From Kineosporia babensis (GTDB taxonomy: Bacteria; Actinomycetota; Actinomycetes; Actinomycetales; Kineosporiaceae): a stretch of 64,000 bases of DNA. How positions within the stretch are numbered: position 1 is the stretch's first letter; each line of letters opens with the position of its first letter. Below are positions 16,386 through 25,500 of the stretch, in pieces. The notes under the pieces are model-generated. The model searched no databases, was not told the DNA's origin, and saw nothing but the letters and a program-made list of their open reading frames with translations. The stretch lies in the NCBI RefSeq assembly GCF_021129305.1, contig NZ_JAJOMB010000025.1, positions 92,057 through 156,056 of the forward strand. Direction: 5' to 3'. The position numbers were made by a program, and so were the translations under genes.

Positions 16386-17822
16386 ATGGCCACACAACCC
16401 AGCACCCTCGGCCGCCGTACCTTCATCGGCCTGGCCGCCGCCTTGGCGTACGGCTCGACTCAGACGCCGAAGGCCCAGGCCGCTGCCGCCCCCGACTGGG
16501 CCGGGCTACGCAAGAGCCTGGACGGCATCCTGCTCCTGCCCGGCGACAACGGCTACACCGAGGCCGCGCTCCCCTACAACATCGCCCTCGGCACCCGCAC
16601 CCCCGCCGCGATCGCCCAGATCACCGGCCGCAACGACGTCAAACGCTGCATCACCCGGATCGCCGGGCAAGGCATCCCGATCGCCGCCCGCTCCGGCGGC
16701 CACAGCTACGCCGGCTACTCCACCCCCAACGGCGGACTGGTCATCGACGTCACCCGGGCCAACAAGATCACCATCAGCAACGACGGCACCGCCCAGATCG
16801 GCGCCGGCGCCCGCCTGGCCGACGTGTACAAGGCGCTCGCCGCCCGGGGCCGGGTTCTGCCGGGTGGTTCCTGCCCGACCGTCGGGATCGCCGGGCTCAC
16901 CCTGGGCGGGGGCATCGGTGTGCTCTCGCGCCCCTACGGCCTGACCTGTGACCACCTGAAGTCGGCCCACGTCGTGACCGGCACCGGGGAACTGCTGAAG
17001 GTCGACGCCCAGCGCAACTCCGACCTGTTCTGGGCACTGCGCGGCGGCGGTGGCGGCCAGGGCGTCGTGGTGACCGACCTGACCTTCACCACCAGCGCCG
17101 CACCCACCGTCACCGTCTTCTCCCTGACCTTCCCCACCGCAGCCACCACCCGGGCGCTGAGTGCCTGGAGCCAGTGGATCGAGACTGCGCCCAAGGCGAT
17201 CACCTCGGTATGCCACATCAACACCGGCACAGCCACCGACCCGGCCCCGCGCAACCGGATCGTGGGCACCTTCGTGGGCACCCCGTCCAAGCTTCCGCCC
17301 CACCTGAGCACCCTGATCGCCGCCGTCGGTACCGATCCCAGCGCCCGCAGCACCCAGAGCTACACCTACCTCGACGCCATGAAGTACTTCGCCGGCGGCA
17401 GGACCGGCCGGGAGAAGTTCCGCGCGGCCTCCCGCATCCTGAACGCCCCCCTGAGCACCGCCCAGGCTCAGCGGATCACCGACCTCATGGCCAGCCGGCG
17501 CGGCCTGGTGCTGCTGTTCGACTCCCTGGGCGGTGAGGTGGCCGACTTCGCCCCGGCCGACACCGCTTTCGTGCATCGCAAGGCCCTGGCCTCGGTGCAG
17601 ATCTACACCTCCGACGCAGCCGGCGACCCGGCGGTGCTGGACCTGCAGACGGCGCTGGCCCCGGTAGCCGGCAAGGGCTCGTACGTGAACTACCTCAACG
17701 CCGGGCAGCAGGACTGGGCCAGCGCGTACTGGGGCAAGAACCGCACCCGGCTGACGAAGGTGGTCAAGAAGTACGACCCCAAGGGCGTGCTGGACTTCGC
17801 CCAGAGCGCCCGCCGGGCCTGA
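16386..17822 (+). CDS. Tat-exported bicovalent FAD oxidase (BBE/PCMH type)
   Basis: 478 aa from ATG 16386, which has AGGAG 7 nt upstream; ATG 16383 is adjacent. The N-terminus carries a twin-arginine signal (GRRTFIGLAAALAYG) with Ala-rich cleavage region, so the folded flavoprotein is exported. The PCMH FAD-binding domain has 'RSGGHSYAGYS' with His106 for 8-alpha-histidyl linkage. 'GGSCPTVGIAGLTLGGGIG' has Cys163 for 6-S-cysteinyl linkage. This pair marks bicovalent berberine-bridge/oligosaccharide-oxidase-like enzymes. The C-terminal BBE segment is 'YWGKNRTRLTKVVKKYDPKGVLDF'. It likely oxidises a sugar or secondary metabolite outside the cell, making H2O2. Confidence 0.9.
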   Translation: MATQPSTLGRRTFIGLAAALAYGSTQTPKAQAAAAPDWAGLRKSLDGILLLPGDNGYTEAALPYNIALGTRTPAAIAQITGRNDVKRCITRIAGQGIPIAARSGGHSYAGYSTPNGGLVIDVTRANKITISNDGTAQIGAGARLADVYKALAARGRVLPGGSCPTVGIAGLTLGGGIGVLSRPYGLTCDHLKSAHVVTGTGELLKVDAQRNSDLFWALRGGGGGQGVVVTDLTFTTSAAPTVTVFSLTFPTAATTRALSAWSQWIETAPKAITSVCHINTGTATDPAPRNRIVGTFVGTPSKLPPHLSTLIAAVGTDPSARSTQSYTYLDAMKYFAGGRTGREKFRAASRILNAPLSTAQAQRITDLMASRRGLVLLFDSLGGEVADFAPADTAFVHRKALASVQIYTSDAAGDPAVLDLQTALAPVAGKGSYVNYLNAGQQDWASAYWGKNRTRLTKVVKKYDPKGVLDFAQSARRA

Positions 17823-17831
17823 CTACTGGGC

Positions 17832-18860
17832 CTACTCGGCGCCGACCTGAACCAGCACCTTGCCCACGGCAGCATGCTCGACCGCGTCATGGGCGGCGGC
17901 GATCTCGTCCAGCCCGAACCGCAGCAACGGCAGACCGTGCTCCTCACCGATCGGCAGCGCACCGTCCGCCACCGCCGCGGCCACGTCCTCAGCGGCCGCC
18001 AGCAACGCCGCATCGCCCACGGTGTAGAGCAGAACGAACTGCAGGCGCACGTTCGGCCCCATGCCCGCACCGATGTTCAGCGTGATGTCCTGCCCGCCGT
18101 CGTTCGCGTACAGCGCCACCACACCCCGCGGCTTCACCACGGCCAGGTCGATGCCCAGGTTCTGCGCCGGCGAGACCTCGACCACCACGTCCACGCCCTC
18201 GGGACAGACCTCACGAACCCGCGCCGCCACGTCCTCTGCCCGATAGTTGATGACGTGCTCGGCACCCGCGGCCCCCGCCAGCGCCGCCTTCTCCGGCCCG
18301 CTCACCGTGGTCAGCACCGTGGCTCCGGCCCAGCGCGCCAGCTGAATCGCCGCATGCCCGACCGCCCCGGCCCCACCCGCGACCAGCACCGCCTTGCCTT
18401 TCAGCGCGCCGGGCGCCAGCCGCGAAGGCCCGTCCTCGGCCACCGTCAGCGCCCGGTGCGCCGTCATCGCCGGTACCCCCAGCGACGCGCCCACCTCCAG
18501 CGAAACCTCGTCCGGGAGCTTCACCAGCCGACGCTCAGGCTGAACCGTGTACTCCTGCGCGGTGCCTGTCGCACCGTAGTCCGGCGCGGCCAGATAGATC
18601 CACACCCGGTCACCCGGAACCAGGCTGGTCACGCCCGGGCCCACCGCGTCCACGACGCCGGCGCCGTCCTGGTTCGGCACCGACTCACCGGCCCCACGTT
18701 CGCGGGTGCTGGCGCCCTTACGGCTTTTCCAGTCGGTCGGGTTGACCCCGGAGACGACCACGCGCACCCGTACCTCGCCCGGCCCGGGCCGCGGGATCTC
18801 GCGCTCGGTCAGGGACAGCACCCCGGCGTCGCCGGTCTCGGTGTAGACGATCGCGCGCAC
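17832..18860 (-). CDS. NADPH:quinone reductase-like MDR oxidoreductase
   Basis: 342 aa from GTG 18860, which has GAGGAAG four bases upstream. The longer frame lacks a domain match upstream of that start. The protein begins 'VRAIVYTETGDAGVLSLTEREIP'. It has a GroES-like domain ('VVSGVNPTDWKSRKG') and a Rossmann motif 'KGKAVLVAGGAGAVGHAAIQLARWAG' near residues 145-170. Absence of zinc-ligand cysteines places it with zinc-free quinone reductases. It converges on the FAD oxidase gene, 9 nt apart. It is the second MDR enzyme in the window and only moderately similar to the one at 8.6-9.5 kb. Confidence 0.88.
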   Translation of the reverse strand: MRAIVYTETGDAGVLSLTEREIPRPGPGEVRVRVVVSGVNPTDWKSRKGASTRERGAGESVPNQDGAGVVDAVGPGVTSLVPGDRVWIYLAAPDYGATGTAQEYTVQPERRLVKLPDEVSLEVGASLGVPAMTAHRALTVAEDGPSRLAPGALKGKAVLVAGGAGAVGHAAIQLARWAGATVLTTVSGPEKAALAGAAGAEHVINYRAEDVAARVREVCPEGVDVVVEVSPAQNLGIDLAVVKPRGVVALYANDGGQDITLNIGAGMGPNVRLQFVLLYTVGDAALLAAAEDVAAAVADGALPIGEEHGLPLLRFGLDEIAAAHDAVEHAAVGKVLVQVGAE

Positions 18861-18903
18861 TGAACTTCCTCTCGTCGGTTCACGGACGCCGTTGCCAACC
18901 CGG

Positions 18904-19992
18904 CTACCTGGCCGTCTCTTCCCGACGCTGATACCGGAATCCCGCCAGCAACAAGGCACCCGCGACCAGGCCGAACAAGCCGTACCCCAGGAGCGAGACG
19001 CCGTCGGTGAAACCGGTGAAGTCACCGACGACGAACGAGAACGGCGCCCCCACAGTGATGGCGGCGGCCGCCAGCGCGAGCCGGTGCTGCTCACTCCAGC
19101 CTGGTTTTCGGCTCAGCCAGACGCCGACGAGGAAAGACCCAACGGCCAGGACGATCCCCGTTGTGGCGCCCAGCCAGGTCGGGGGCAGCACGTTGAAGAG
19201 CAGCAGAACCAGGGACGCGGTCAGCCAGGTGAGAACGGGCGAGGGCAGTTTGGTCGGTCGATCAGCACTGCCGGTGGTGTGGTCTGCCTGGCGTGACCCA
19301 GGCGACTGGCCCGTTTCAACGCCTCGCTCGGCTTTGCCGAGTTCACCCCCGCCTTCTTCGCCGGCAGTTCCAAATTTTCTGTCAGAAAATCGCGAAAGCC
19401 TGTTATCACCGGGATAGGCAAGGGCCACGAAGGCGAGAGCAAGCATCACCGTGAAACCCTGCTGCGGCAGCGTCGGCCAGTAGTCCTCGGTGGTGCGCGA
19501 GTCCGCCCCGATCAGCGCGAACCCACCGCCCAGCCAGGCCACCGTGCTCCAGTACCCGACCTGCCCCATCCACGGCGCATGGTCTCCCCCGCGCTCGGAC
19601 AGGGCCTCCACGATCGCGATCGGCAGCGCGATGCTGTAGATGGCGTGGGTGACGATGAAGGCCATCCCCCAGTAGATGTTCCAGTCGATCCCCGGCACCA
19701 CCGGCCCGCTCAGGTCGTACCCCGCGTAGTCCGGATCGAACATCGACGCATCGACCGCCCCGGCCAGGACCGCGCCGAAAGCCGCACCCAGCAACAGGAT
19801 GCTCGGCCACCCCCGCCCGGACCCGCGGACGAACTCGCGCACCAGCAGCGCGGCCGCCCCGTACAGCGGCATCAGCCACGGAAGATTGACCAGGTCGTGC
19901 AGGGTGATACTGCCCAGCAGGTACTCGCCGCAGAACGGCGCCAGCAGAGCGAGACCGAAAACCGGCACAGCCCTGAACTTTTGCTCTCCCAT
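18904..19992 (-). CDS. Multi-spanning membrane protein with repeat-bearing central loop
   Basis: About 362 aa from ATG 19992; an ATG at 20043 is also possible, and the frame is open further. It has roughly six membrane segments in the N-terminal 190 residues and four more at the C-terminus (LTASLVLLLFNVLPP, GIVLAVGSFLVGVWL, AAAAITVGAPFSFVV, LLGYGLFGLVAGALLLA). They are joined by a hydrophilic stretch of about 50 residues with low complexity. That linker begins with the translated third repeat copy (GDNRLSRF). The N-terminal half resembles DUF-type 'membrane protein, DUF5692-like' proteins only loosely, so I do not name a family. The linker may be an in-frame insertion. Confidence 0.6.
   Translation of the reverse strand: MGEQKFRAVPVFGLALLAPFCGEYLLGSITLHDLVNLPWLMPLYGAAALLVREFVRGSGRGWPSILLLGAAFGAVLAGAVDASMFDPDYAGYDLSGPVVPGIDWNIYWGMAFIVTHAIYSIALPIAIVEALSERGGDHAPWMGQVGYWSTVAWLGGGFALIGADSRTTEDYWPTLPQQGFTVMLALAFVALAYPGDNRLSRFSDRKFGTAGEEGGGELGKAERGVETGQSPGSRQADHTTGSADRPTKLPSPVLTWLTASLVLLLFNVLPPTWLGATTGIVLAVGSFLVGVWLSRKPGWSEQHRLALAAAAITVGAPFSFVVGDFTGFTDGVSLLGYGLFGLVAGALLLAGFRYQRREETAR
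19374..19407 (-). repeat. Copy 3 of the AAGGCCTGTTATC repeat, with hairpin, inside a gene
   Basis: AAAGCCTGTTATC at 19395-19407 differs from the other copies at one base. It is preceded by a perfect hairpin: ATTTTCT (19374-19380), a GTC loop, and AGAAAAT (19384-19390). AGAAAAT followed by the core is shared with copy 2. This copy is translated as part of the linker of the membrane protein on the minus strand. Confidence 0.55.
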
Positions 19993-20084
19993 GAGCAGCA
20001 ACGCTAGAAGATCACCACCGCGGCCGGCATCGCTCCTGAGCATGAGATCCCGGGCGGCGCGAGGGAGCCTGCGACAATGGCCGG

Positions 20085-20636
20085 ATGGATACCGGTTGGC
20101 TGACCTGGCTGCGTCGCGCTCCCGTGAGCGATCAGCTCCGGGCCGCCCAGATGCGCGAAGACCTGGTCGAGGCCGCCGACCGGGCCGCCTTCGGGCGCCC
20201 GTGCGAGGGTGAACTGGCCACTCTGGCAACGCTGCTGAGCGAGAACGAGGTGGTTCAGCAGCTCATCGAAGGCCGCCGCGGGAAGCAGGCCGGGCTGCTG
20301 GCCCTGACCACCCGGCGAGTGCTGTTCACCGCCGAGGGCACCGGCCCCCAGCAGGCACTGGTGATCGACCGGGCCGAGGTCCGGGCCGCTTCCGGTCAGG
20401 TGCACCGGGGCCTGGGCACTCTCACGCTGACCACCTCGGCGGGCGAACTGGTCGTGGATCAGATCCTGGGCACCCAGGCCGAGACCTTCGCCGAGAACAC
20501 GCTGCGCTCCCCCGACACCGCACCGCCGACCGATCCCCTGGCCGAGCTCGCTCTGCTGAAGGCCCGGCACCAGGCCGGAACGATCGGCGACGCCGAGTTC
20601 GAGGCGCGCAAGCGTCAGCTGTTCGACGCCATCTGA
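20085..20636 (+). CDS. PH-like plus SHOCT domain protein
   Basis: 183 aa. The middle (residues 45-140) is a bacterial PH-like beta domain: 'GLLALTTRRVLFTAEG' is its typical signature strand, followed by 'VIDRAEVRAASG' and 'LTLTTSAGELVVDQI'. The C-terminal 35 residues ('DPLAELALLKARHQAGTIGDAEFEARKRQLFD') are a SHOCT motif, a short helical oligomerisation module. The function of this combination is not established, and there is no membrane segment. It is divergent from the membrane protein gene and convergent with the response regulator gene (stop codons adjacent). Confidence 0.8.
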   Translation: MDTGWLTWLRRAPVSDQLRAAQMREDLVEAADRAAFGRPCEGELATLATLLSENEVVQQLIEGRRGKQAGLLALTTRRVLFTAEGTGPQQALVIDRAEVRAASGQVHRGLGTLTLTTSAGELVVDQILGTQAETFAENTLRSPDTAPPTDPLAELALLKARHQAGTIGDAEFEARKRQLFDAI

Positions 20637-21293
20637 TCAACGGCGGGGCAGCACCAGCCCGGCGTCGTAGGCGGCGACCACGGCGTGCACCCGGTCCCGC
20701 AGCCCCAGCTTGCGCAGCACCGCCGACACGTGCGTCTTCACCGTGGCCTCGGTAATCCACAGCCGCGCCGCGATTTCGGCGTTGGACAGCGCGAGCGCCA
20801 CCAGGCGCAGGATCTCCACCTCGCGTTCGGTGAGGGTGGCCAGGTCGGGCGGCGGACCGTCCGGGGACAGCGCGTTGAACCGCATGATCAGGCGGCGGGT
20901 GACCGAGGGGGCGAGCAGGGCGTCCCCGCGCACGACCACGCGGATGGCCTCGGCGAGGTCGGCCGGGCGCACGTCCTTCAGCAGGAAGCCACTGGCCCCG
21001 GCGCGCAGCGCGGCGTGCACCGCATCGTCCACGTCGTACGTGGTCAGCACCAGCACTCGCGTGCCTACCCCGGAGGCGACGATGCGGCGGGTGGCCTCCA
21101 GGCCGTCCATCACCGGCATCCGTACGTCCATCAGAACGATGTCGGGGGTGAGTTCCTGCGTCAGGCGCACGGCTTCGGCGCCGTCGGCGGCCTCCCCCAC
21201 CACCTCCAGGTCCTCGCGCGCGTCCAGGATCATCCCGAACCCGCTGCGGACCAGCTCTTGGTCGTCGGCCACCAGCACCCGGATGCTGCTCAC
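20637..21293 (-). CDS. NarL/LuxR-family response regulator
   Basis: 218 aa. The receiver domain is complete: 'RVLVADDQELVRSGF' supplies the acidic pocket, 'DIVLMDVRMPVMDGLEATR' the phosphoacceptor Asp near residue 54, then a Thr ('LTTYD') and Lys ('FLLKD'). The C-terminal LuxR helix-turn-helix is 'LTEREVEILRLVALALSNAEIAARLWITEATVKTHVSAVLRKLGLRD' in parts (residues 150-205). Its start overlaps the stop of the histidine kinase gene (ATGA), so the pair is one cognate system. No target is evident. The next gene upstream on the strand is the giant IPT protein, beyond a terminator. Confidence 0.93.
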   Translation of the reverse strand: MSSIRVLVADDQELVRSGFGMILDAREDLEVVGEAADGAEAVRLTQELTPDIVLMDVRMPVMDGLEATRRIVASGVGTRVLVLTTYDVDDAVHAALRAGASGFLLKDVRPADLAEAIRVVVRGDALLAPSVTRRLIMRFNALSPDGPPPDLATLTEREVEILRLVALALSNAEIAARLWITEATVKTHVSAVLRKLGLRDRVHAVVAAYDAGLVLPRR

Positions 21294-22441
21294 AGCCGCA
21301 CCGCCGATTTCACCGGCAGCCGGGCAACCACCCGGAATCCGTCGTCCGGGGTTGGTCCTGCCTCCAACACTCCCCCGACCAAAGTTGCCCGCTCCCGCAT
21401 ACCCACGATCCCGCGTCCTACCCCACCAATTCCTTGTGGCCGAGGCTTTTCATCGCCCCGGCACATATTCTCCACCACGACCTGCAGCTCCCTTTCCCCC
21501 TGCAGCAGCCGCACCTGAGCCCCGGCCCCGCGGCCGTGCCGCAGAACATTCGTCAGCGACTCCTGCACGATCCGGAACGCGGTCAGCTGTACGCCCAACG
21601 GCAGCCCGGACATGTCCCCGTCGACCACCAGATCAACGTCAAGGCCCGCGGCTTCGATCGGTGCAACGATGTCCGGGCGCAGCCGGGCCAACGTGGGCTG
21701 AGGCGTAGTAACGGGGGACGGGGGTGTCGCCTTCACGGTCAGCTCCGGGTTCACGGCCGGGTCGGCCGCCAAGAGCCGGCGCAGTTCGCTCAGCGCATCC
21801 CGGCCGGTCGCCTCGATCGAGCGCAGGGCCTCGCGAGCGCGGTCGGGCCGGGCCTCGAACACGTCGTCGGCGGCCGCGGCCTGCACCACGATCACCGAGA
21901 CGCTGTGCGCGATCACGTCGTGGATGTCACGGGCCAGGCGGGCCTGGTCCTCCACCGCGACCCGGGCAGCGGCCTGCTCGATCATCAGCCGGTGGCTGCG
22001 CAGCGCGAACGAGAACGCCCAGACGGCCACCACGACCACCATGGCGAACTCGATGTCCCCGGCCGGGTGCAGGTCCTGGCGTTTGGCCAGCCAGGTCAGG
22101 CCCAGCACACCGGCGAGCGCAGGCAGCGACCAGAACACCCGGCGGCGGGCGGTGATCGCCCACAACGCGATCAGCGCGGCGTAGGGGAACAGGCCGTGCG
22201 AGGCGTAGAACTGCGTGACGGCACCGGTCGCCAGGCTGACCGCCATCACGTGGACCGGGAACCGGCGGCGCCAGTACAGCACAATGCCCGAGGCCAGCGC
22301 CGCCGCGACGGTCGTCCAGCGCACGGCCGGGGACTCAGGCTGGGTGGCCCACTGCGCCACCGACCACATGAACAGCGCCATCCCCACCGCGAGGACGACG
22401 TCGAAGCAGCGCAGGAGCCGCCGCGGAACCCGTTTCAGCAC
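21290..22441 (-). CDS. NarL-type sensor histidine kinase
   Basis: 383 aa. The N-terminal 150 residues contain about five membrane helices without an extracellular sensor domain, which suggests intramembrane sensing. The HisKA_3 dimerisation box is 'QARLARDIHDVIAHSVSVIVVQA' with the phospho-His at about residue 181. The ATPase domain has 'RIVQESLTNVLRHG' (N box) and 'GIGGVGRGIVGMRERATLVGG' (G box). The architecture matches the LiaS/DesK/NarX group that pairs with NarL-type regulators, here the overlapping downstream gene. The stimulus is unknown; cell-envelope stress is common for this group. Confidence 0.92.
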   Translation of the reverse strand: MLKRVPRRLLRCFDVVLAVGMALFMWSVAQWATQPESPAVRWTTVAAALASGIVLYWRRRFPVHVMAVSLATGAVTQFYASHGLFPYAALIALWAITARRRVFWSLPALAGVLGLTWLAKRQDLHPAGDIEFAMVVVVAVWAFSFALRSHRLMIEQAAARVAVEDQARLARDIHDVIAHSVSVIVVQAAAADDVFEARPDRAREALRSIEATGRDALSELRRLLAADPAVNPELTVKATPPSPVTTPQPTLARLRPDIVAPIEAAGLDVDLVVDGDMSGLPLGVQLTAFRIVQESLTNVLRHGRGAGAQVRLLQGERELQVVVENMCRGDEKPRPQGIGGVGRGIVGMRERATLVGGVLEAGPTPDDGFRVVARLPVKSAVRL

Positions 22442-22461
22442 AGATCTACGGTAGGCACGCC

Positions 22462-22505
22462 GACGGCCGGGGACATCCGTCGTGAGACGGAGATCCCCGG
22501 CCGTC
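22462..22505 (-). terminator. Hairpin terminator downstream of the IPT protein gene
   Basis: GACGGCCGGGGA (22462-22473) pairs perfectly with TCCCCGGCCGTC (22494-22505). An inner CATCCGTC/GACGGAG stem (22474-22492) continues it around a GTGA loop. It lies directly after the stop of the IPT gene and before the kinase gene, so it separates the two transcripts. No U-tract is obvious, as usual in high-GC actinomycetes. Confidence 0.7.
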
Positions 22506-22518
22506 GAAAACCAGTGCT

Positions 22519-25500
22519 CTACCTGCGGCGGGACCGGTTTCGCAGCCGGTCGACGCTGACCAGTCCGGAGCCGACCAGGATCAGGCCGAAGCCCAGCCCG
22601 ATCAGCGGGACCAGGAAGTACGGCGTTCCGGTGAAGGCCAGGCCGTCGTTGCCGCCGCCGGAACCCGTCCCCGAACCGCTGCCGGATCCGTCGCCTTCGC
22701 CGGAGGAGTTGCCTCCCTCACCGCCGGTGCCAGTTCCGTTGTCGCCACCGGTGTCGTTGCCGCCCTCGCCGCCGGTCCCCGTGCCATCACCGTCGCCGCC
22801 GTTGTTGTTACCCCCCTCGCCGCCGGTGCCGGTGCCGTCGCCCGGCACGACGGTGACTTCCACGGTCTGGGTGGTGGACTGCCCGATCACGTCGGTGATG
22901 TCCATGGTGAACTCGTCCGAGCCCACCTCGTCCGGCGCGGTGTACAGGCAGGCCTGGCCCTTCGGCCCGACCACGACCGTGCCGCGACTGGGCGCGCTGC
23001 AGGCATCCACCACCAGGTCGGTGTAGTCCGGTCCCCGTGGCGCGATCACCGACGTGGTACCGGCCGGAACCTCGACCGGGAAAGCGACCGCCGAGGGCAG
23101 CGGGATGAACGTGAACGACTGCACGAAGGTCGTCGTGCCTGCCGCGTTCGTCACCGCGATGGTCACCAGACCGGCCGCGTGAGCCGGCGAGGTCACGGTC
23201 AGCGTCTCCGAGTAGGCAGCCCGGATCGTCGACGGCACCGCCTGCTGCAGCACAGATCCGCCGACATCCGGTCCCAGGGTCAGGTTCGTCCCCGGTATCC
23301 CGTCGAACGTCACCGTGGTCTGCTCGTCGAACCGGGCCCCGGTGATGGTCAGCGGTGTACCCCCGGCGACCGGCCCCACGTTCGGGCTCAGCGAGTCCAC
23401 CCGCGGCAGCTCCGACAACGGCACGTAGGTGTAGGTGAGTTCGTCCGTGCTGGTGCCGTTCGCCGTGGTGACCCGGATGGTGACGGTGCCGTCCCCGTTC
23501 TCCGGCACTGTCACCGTGATCTCGGTGTCGCTGACAACCGTGTACAAGGCCGACTGTCCGCCGAAGGTCACTGCGCTGGCGCCGGTGAAGCCCAGGCCGT
23601 TCAGCGTCACCGTGTTGCCGCCCGCCGCCGGTCCGCGCCGGGGGTTGACCGAACTCAGCGCCGGTGCCGCGCCCGGTTCGACATACCGGAAACGGGTACT
23701 GGTGGTCGCAGCGCTGGTCCCAAGAGGGCCGGTCACCGTGACGTCTACCGTCCCGGCGGCGTGCGCCGGGCTGGTCACCGTCAGGGAGGTGTCGCTGTTG
23801 ACCGTCGGGGTCGCAGTCGTACCCCCGAAGGAGACCGAGGTGGCGCCGGTCAGCCCGGTACCGGTGATGGTCACCTGAGTGCCACCGGCTATCGGGCCAA
23901 CGGACGGGTCGATAGCGCTTACGTCCGGAGCCGCCAGGTACGTGAAGGTGGACGCCGGGGAGAGCCCGCCCGGTGTGGTCACCCGCACCGGCCGGTCACC
24001 GATCAGGCCCGCCGGGGTGACCGCCCGGATCGACGTGTCGCTGTCCACCGTGAACGAGGCCATGTCGTTCCCACCCACGGTGACCCGCGTAGCCCCGGTG
24101 AATCCGGTACCCGTGATCACGATCGCCGTACCGCCGGTGACAGCCCCCTGAGCCGGGCTGATCCCGCTGATCGCCGGGACCACCTGATAGCGGAAACGCG
24201 TGTTCGGTGTGACCGCCGAGGTTCCGCCCGGTCCGGTAACCGTGATGTCGACCAGACCCGCAGAGCCCGCCGGCACCGTGAGAGTGATCGTCCCGTCCGT
24301 GTTCACCACGAACGGCACCGACACCGTCCCGAAGCGAACGGTCGTAGCGTCCGCGAAGCCCGTACCGCTGATCGTCATGACGGTCCCGCCGGCGACCGGA
24401 CCCGCCGTCGGGCTGATCCCACCTACCGAAGGCGCTGCCACGTAGGCGAAGTCGTTCGCCGTCCCGGCCCCCGAGGAGGTGCCGTTGGCCGTGGTCACCA
24501 GCACATTCACCACCTGGGCCGTGGCCGACGACGGCGAGATGACCGTCAGCCGGGTCGGGCTGATCACATTGACGCTGGTCCCCGGGGCGGAACCGAAGTC
24601 CACGGTGGTCGCTCCGGCCACGAAACCGGTGCCGTTCACCGTCACCGTCGTGGTCCCGCTCAGCGGCCCGGAGGCCGGAGTCACCCCGGTCACCGTCGGC
24701 GCCGGCAGGTACTGGAACGCGTTCGCCGACACCGCCTGAGACGTCCCGATGTCGTTGGTGACCCGGACGTTCACGGAACCCGTGCCACCAGGCGAGGTGG
24801 TCGTGATCTCGGTGTCACTGACGATCGAGAACGACGCTGTGTCCGGGCCGAACTTCACCCCGGTCGCGGTGGAGAACCCGGAACCCCGCACCACCACAGC
24901 CGTTCCACCGCTTTCTCGTCCCTGCGGCGGAGTGACGGACGTGACCGCCGGAAGGTCGGCGTAGGTGAAATTCACCCCCGGCGCGCTGCCCGAGCCATTG
25001 TTCAGCACCATCGCCACCGTGCCCGCGTTTCCGGCCGGGGTGGTGGCCACGACCTGTGTCGCACTGACGAACCGCACCGTCGCTGCCACGCCGTCGAACG
25101 TCACCGTCGTACCAGCAGTGAACCCGGTACCCGTAATCGTCACCTCGGTACCGCCGGCGAGCGCACCCCGGGTCGGGCTGATCCCTGTCACGGTCGGCGG
25201 ACCGGCGTAGGTGAACTGCGCGTTCGTGTTGGTGGCCGAGGTGCCGTACGGGCCCTCGACGGTCACGTCGAACGTGCCCGGCATGCTCATACCAGGACTG
25301 GTCGCCGTTATCTGGGTGGCCGAGTCCACGGTGAAGCTCGTCGCGGGCACGGTGCCGAAGTTGACCTGCGTCGCCCCGGTGAATCCGCTACCCGTCAGCG
25401 TCACGCTGGTACCCCCACCCAGAACTCCGTCGTCCGGGGTAACTCCCCCGACAGACGGTGCCGCGACGTAGGTGAACGTGGCCGGGGCCGAGACCCCGCC

